Origin: Sapria himalayana
Lineage: Eukaryota > Streptophyta > Magnoliopsida > Malpighiales > Rafflesiaceae
Direction: 5' to 3'
Length of the DNA: 64,000 nucleotides
Assembly: GCA_029783825.1 (NCBI GenBank)
Contig: JAREIK010001468.1
Coordinates: forward strand, 1,488,001 to 1,552,000
A program made the position numbers and the translations under genes. Under the pieces are notes generated by a model. It was given only the letters and a program-made list of their open reading frames with translations, was not told where the DNA came from and made no database searches. Each line of letters opens with the position of its first letter. Position 1 is the first letter of the stretch. This document shows, piece after piece, positions 60,898 through 64,000 of the stretch.

Positions 60898-63800
60898 TGC
60901 TGAATTAGCAGTACAAAAGGAAAGTTGTGCACAAATAATTTTGTTCCTCAACAAAGAATTATATTTTGACAACACCAATAGCACATTCTTCATCGAACAA
61001 TATTGATAACACAACAATAATATTAATAAACATTGGTGATAAACGATCGCGAGCCAAAATTTTATATCAATTAGAGAAAATAAGTCGGTGATATTAGGGT
61101 TCATGGCAATATTATCTTAACACGATAATATATTATTTCCTAAGAAGCACGGACACGGATACGAACACGAGAATACGAAATGACAAGATATGTGGACATG
61201 ACAAATTTTAAAAAACTAAGATACGGTATGATATGAAAAAATAAAAATAAAAATTATTATCTTATTAAATATTATGTATTTTATAAAATAAAATAAAATA
61301 AAATATTTGATAAAATAAATATATATATTTTTTATTTTATAAAATAAAAATATTTTATTTTATTTTATAAGATAATATTTATAATTATTTTATTTTATAA
61401 ATAATATTTTATAATTACCTTATATTGTGAAAACAGTAAGCTCCCATAGATTTCGACTTAGGCATGAGCCTTGTGTGTTATGCACGATCTTTATGATTTT
61501 CGGTGATAAAACTACTAGGATAATTATCTTTCTTAGATTTCATGCTTAGCATGAGACTTGTGCACTAGGTATGATCTTTATTGGATCACAAATATTTTTT
61601 CCCAAGATCGTTCATTACTACCAAGGAAGCACGGGCACGGCTCCCTACAGCCGTGTCCACGTGTCCGACACCCGGGCACGTGGACACGGCACTGATACGT
61701 GTCCGATATGCCACATGCCATATCATTGATCAATTTATATCTGATACGTCACTTGGCGTATCGGACGTCCAGTGGCCAACGTCGCCGCATGAGCGACGTT
61801 GGCCACTCGACGCAAGCGGCAGGCACGATTTGAGGGGGGAGGCTAAGGGCAGACGCGATTTGAGGGGGGGAGGCAGGCGGGCGCTAAAATAAAATATTTT
61901 AATAAAATAAAATATTTTTATTTTATAAAATAAAAAAATATAATTTTATATAATATAAGATAATTTTAAAATATTATTTTATAAAATAAAATAAAATAAA
62001 ATATTTTAATTTTATAAAATAAAAAATATATATTTATTTAATAAAATAAAATATATTATTTTATTTTATAAAATACCTAATATTTATAATTAATAATTTT
62101 TATTTTTTTTATCATTTCATAATCTAGTTTTTTAGAATTTATCGTGCCCCCGATCCTGCCGTGTCATATCCACGTGTCCATGTCCGTGCTTCTTAGATTA
62201 CTACTAGCCATATAATTATGCAATTTAGGAGAACATTTTAGGGGGCAACAAAAAAGATAATTACCATTTGGAGCTTTTGGTTGATCAAACAAGATGATAG
62301 ATCAATTGTAGGATTAGTCGGCATCATGGGCAGAGCTTGTGATTCTTCCCAACACCAACGAACTTCACGGATGAACTCGGCCCAGAGAACAGCAATGGCT
62401 AACAGAAAGATTGACTCAGTTATATTCTAGATCTACAATTTCTATGTTTTGCTTTTATGACATGTATGTATTAACTTAAACTAAAGAAAAAAGAAAATCA
62501 AGCACCATTCGCACATTGGACTTGGTCCAGAAAAAAATAATAAAAAATTTAAAAACAATAATAGTTCAAGTTTAGAAAATTTTATAAATAGATAAAACTG
62601 ATTTATATTCTTTTATACACAAATTATAATTTCCACTCTCATCCACAGAATTATTTTACCACATATGAAAATGCTGCTAATCTTTAGAAAATAAGAGATA
62701 TAAAATATAATATATAGTATAATATTTAATAATACTTCAAATAATAATGTCGCGGTAAGTATATCCTTCAAATTAATTAGAGGGTCTTGCTAGAGATTTT
62801 ATAAATTAGATATATATGTCAAATAATAAACCTTATAATATAAATTAACTTATCAATAATTTATTAGTCATTAGAGCCTGCCACTACAGTGAATCAGGCG
62901 TAAGCATGTGAGCAAAATCATTTGTTACATCTACATAGGAATTAACTACTCAGAGGAAAAAGTCTACTGCCATAATACCCGAAGGAAAAAGTTAGCCTAT
63001 TTGCACCTAGGCTAGCCTAGAACATGGACCGGTCCAATGTTTGGGTTAAGCTCATGTCAAGCTAGGCACGATCCGTGCCTTGGGCAGTTCATGCCAAATG
63101 GACCTACTTGACCCGATACAAACCTTCACAATCTGTTTAAAGTATTACCTCTTCCAAAAAAGTAAAGAGTAATTTGTAACATATATGTTTAAACTAAAAT
63201 GGATGAATATCATTGGAAACTTAATAAAACAAGCCCTTTGCAAATTAGGTTTGATTGTACCAATTAAAAATTAGGCGACTTGTTTATGTACATTTTCTGC
63301 TCCTCAAGGTTATCATAAAATAGAAATATTCTTTATATGTAATTGTTATATCTTCAATCCGTGAGAAGACATTTCTAAGAATCTTGATATTAGTTCCTAA
63401 GACACTTGTTTTATGATATTATTCTTAGAGGTGTCAAATGGGCCGGACCGGGCCGGCCCGTTTTTTTTTGAGCACGAGCATGCCTTCGTGCCAAGCCAGG
63501 CACGGTTACTGTACCGTGCCGTGCCTGGCCTGGCCAGTCCGTACGGTTCGGGCTTCGTAGGACCGCGGGTCGGGTCCAATCAGACCCGACCCGGGGTCTT
63601 TTTTGCGGGATGGGCGATCGTGGGGTCGGGCTCTGGGGACACCCGACACTGGACGAACCCGTGCCGGTGTGCCGTGCCACGGGCCCGGTTCGTGCCTAAC
63701 CCGGGCATGGCACGGGCCCGGGCACAGGATTTTCCAGTATAGCTCTCACCTTTTCTTTTCACAGTTGAACAAGTTAGTTATGAAGAAAAAAATAGGAATA

Positions 63801-63945
63801 AAAAAATTTCACATACCATGAATGCTGCAGTTTTCTACCCAGAGAGAGAGTAGGCAAAACTGCCCAAAAAGAGAATCAAGAGGCGCTGCTTTAACAGCTC
63901 TAGAAGTCATGTTCTGCCATTCATCCACGTAGCGAAGCTGAGATT
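52035..63945 (-). CDS. Rab3GAP catalytic-subunit-like protein, C-terminal part (11 exons, frameshifted)
   Basis: Exons (minus strand, 5' to 3'): 63945-63817, 62398-62265, 60846-60757, 60681-60608, 59516-59336, 59224-59153, 58404-58365, 58226-57949, 52881-52706, 52610-52444, 52334-52035. All have GT..AG borders and matching phases. Key words in order: AVLWAEFIREVRWCWEES; RRGSASVLVSMMLLKSYQCM; LPMTEDIHEER; SSDMSAFKAANPDAVFEDFI..RWHSPGDWE; LLDSNREGEK; ILHYLETLKPHQLLE; EDLRRLCGVFEQVEKSLT; ANQSWRKVLSIGNHLNGHEP; YICGTSNDLRVAL. This is the plant Rab3GAP1-type family, a GTPase-activating/exchange subunit for Rab proteins in membrane traffic and autophagy. An extra T at 52836 shifts the frame inside exon 52881-52706, so translation would stop early unless it is a sequence error. 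The 52610-52444 / 52334 junction also lacks a short stretch I expect after YYN. The intron 52882-57948 is 5.1 kb of nested TEs. The N-terminus lies right of the window. Confidence 0.85.
53441..54080. mobile_element. hAT-like MITE, GAGCTCGGCTCG-type interior
   Basis: The ends are TAGGAGTGTAACCGAG and CTCGGTTACAGCCCTA, inverted with 14 of 16 matching. The flanks TTCCTAAT (53433-53440) and TTCCTAAC (54081-54088) match at 7 of 8. The interior repeats GGCTCGGCTCG, TTTAACTTACGAGC and TTCACGAG/GAGCTTGT words in both directions. In the large intron of the Rab3GAP-like gene. Confidence 0.85.
54148..54279. mobile_element. G+C-rich hAT-like element, copy J (right part only)
   Basis: The right end GTGACACCTCTA is kept. 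The interior has CCGTGCCGGGC and GCCTCGTGCCAGCCC. The left end is lost. Confidence 0.65.
56300..57308. mobile_element. G+C-rich hAT-like element, outer copy K1
   Basis: The ends are TAGGTGTGAAACGGG and TTTGACACCTCTA, flanked by ATCATACT at 56292-56299 and 57309-57316 (perfect 8 bp). Its 1,009 bp include the nested copy K2 (56382-56710) and an unusual segment at 56850-57065. The remaining right arm (57080-57180) has GGTCACGGGTCAAG and GGGTGACTACCCC, like 2045-2090. Confidence 0.85.
56382..56710. mobile_element. G+C-rich hAT-like element, nested copy K2
   Basis: Perfect 12-bp ends TAGAGGTGTCAA / TTGACACCTCTA, flanked by TGCACAGC at 56374-56381 and 56711-56718 (perfect 8 bp). At 329 bp it is the shortest complete copy and lies inside an older copy of its own family. 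Confidence 0.93.
58439..58755. mobile_element. MITE of the TAGTTTT..GGCGC family, copy 1
   Basis: The left end is TAGTTTTTAAATGGCC. The interior A+T-rich core (AATTATATAAATTTCAAT, TAATTACAAATTTT) matches 60110-60150. The right arm is GAGACACTATAATAAG..GTGCCTTGAGATTACGC. No clear target duplication. In a Rab3GAP-like intron. Confidence 0.55.
59657..59913. mobile_element. G+C-rich hAT-like element, copy L (truncated)
   Basis: The left end is TAGAGGCGTCGATTGGG. Interior words are GGCACGGCACGG and GCCTGGCCCGG. The right end is lost where the next MITE begins. Confidence 0.6.
59914..60290. mobile_element. MITE of the TAGTTTT..GGCGC family, copy 2
   Basis: The left end TAGTTTTATAAAGTACAAAG is followed by GGTGCAAGGCGCAC. 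The middle has the palindrome AAGGCGCGCCTC. The right arm is GTGCCTTGAGCCTAGGCGTGCC and ends near CACAACTA. It abuts truncated copy L. Confidence 0.6.
60867..60895. repeat. Poly-A tract
   Basis: In gene orientation this is a poly-T just upstream of the acceptor at 60847-60848, acting as a polypyrimidine tract. Confidence 0.75.
61140..61430. mobile_element. Inverted end fragment of the CTAAGAAGCAC MITE
   Basis: CTAAGAAGCACGGACACGG followed by ACACGAGAATACG and an A+T-rich run. This is the right arm of the element at 61622-62196 in inverted orientation, without its other end. Confidence 0.55.
61622..62196. mobile_element. MITE with CTAAGAAGCAC-type ends and 8-bp target duplication
   Basis: The left end CAAGGAAGCACGG and right end CCGTGCTTCTTAG are inverted with 11 of 13 matching. 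They are flanked by ATTACTAC at 61614-61621 and 62197-62204, a perfect 8-bp duplication. The layout parallels 8615-9350: a GACACG-rich arm with ACGTGTCC words, a G-rich patch (61832-61880), an A+T core, and a CGTGTCC-rich right arm. In a Rab3GAP-like intron. Confidence 0.85.
62399..63425. other. Rab3GAP-like intron, nothing assigned apart from a weak element relic
   Basis: A+T-rich. A weak G+C-rich relic (GGTCCAATGTTTGGG, GCTAGGCACGATCCGTGCC) at about 63000-63115. No gene. Confidence 0.4.
63426..63740. mobile_element. G+C-rich hAT-like element, copy M (right end lost)
   Basis: The left end TAGAGGTGTCAAATGGG is preceded by ATTATTCT. The interior closely resembles copy A (GACCCGACC..GGGGTCTTTTTTGCGGG). 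It stops at GGCACAGGATTTTCC without a terminal repeat. Confidence 0.7.
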
Positions 63946-64000
63946 CTGTTTGCAGGAAAAAACAAATAGCTTAAATTTCAAAAAAAAAATGGAGCCACGA

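Overview
This is a flowering-plant nuclear window. It is A+T-rich, has small exons with canonical GT..AG introns, and carries land-plant-specific families (ALOG and FLX-like). The introns are swollen by nested transposable elements. The species cannot be fixed from sequence alone. No prokaryotic features, tRNA, rRNA or CRISPR array were seen.

Five protein-coding genes can be rebuilt exon by exon. They are: (1) the 3' end of a TAF15/TAF15b-type RNA-binding protein, + strand, 419-16768, with a 15.9 kb last intron; (2) an FLX-like coiled-coil protein, - strand, 17345-26199, complete in 4 exons; (3) a cinnamoyl-CoA-reductase-like SDR, + strand, 30004-42544, complete in 6 exons and 323 aa; (4) an ALOG/LSH transcription regulator, + strand, 49250-49867, one exon and 205 aa; (5) the C-terminal 11 exons of a Rab3GAP catalytic-subunit-like protein, - strand, 52035-63945, running off the right edge and carrying an apparent 1-nt frameshift. 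From memory, the set TAF15b, CCR-like, LSH5 and Rab3GAP matches the Arabidopsis neighbourhood AT5G58470-AT5G58510. If so, the window is a TE-inflated version of an old conserved gene block.

Most of the rest is mobile DNA. The dominant family is a G+C-rich, non-autonomous element, about 330-500 bp when complete. Its ends read TAGAGGTGTCAA..TTGACACCTCTA, and several copies have perfect or near-perfect 8-bp target duplications, so it is hAT-like. Two other elements (13619-14025 and 53441-54080) have related ends but unrelated interiors. A different family, with CTATGTTGCAC or CTAAGAAGCAC ends and 8-bp duplications, lies at 8615-9350 and 61622-62196. A decayed hAT transposase at 28060-29655 lies next to a G+C-rich block of the dominant type. 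A Ty1/copia element with both LTRs and a 5-bp duplication lies at 43881-48589. Older copia pol relics lie at about 5150-7440, 11740-13530 and 54280-57740. The last of these is split by a nested pair of hAT-like elements.

Layout: TAF15b-like and FLX-like converge. FLX-like and CCR-like diverge across a 3.8 kb spacer holding the hAT relic. CCR-like and ALOG point the same way, with the copia element between them. ALOG and Rab3GAP-like converge.
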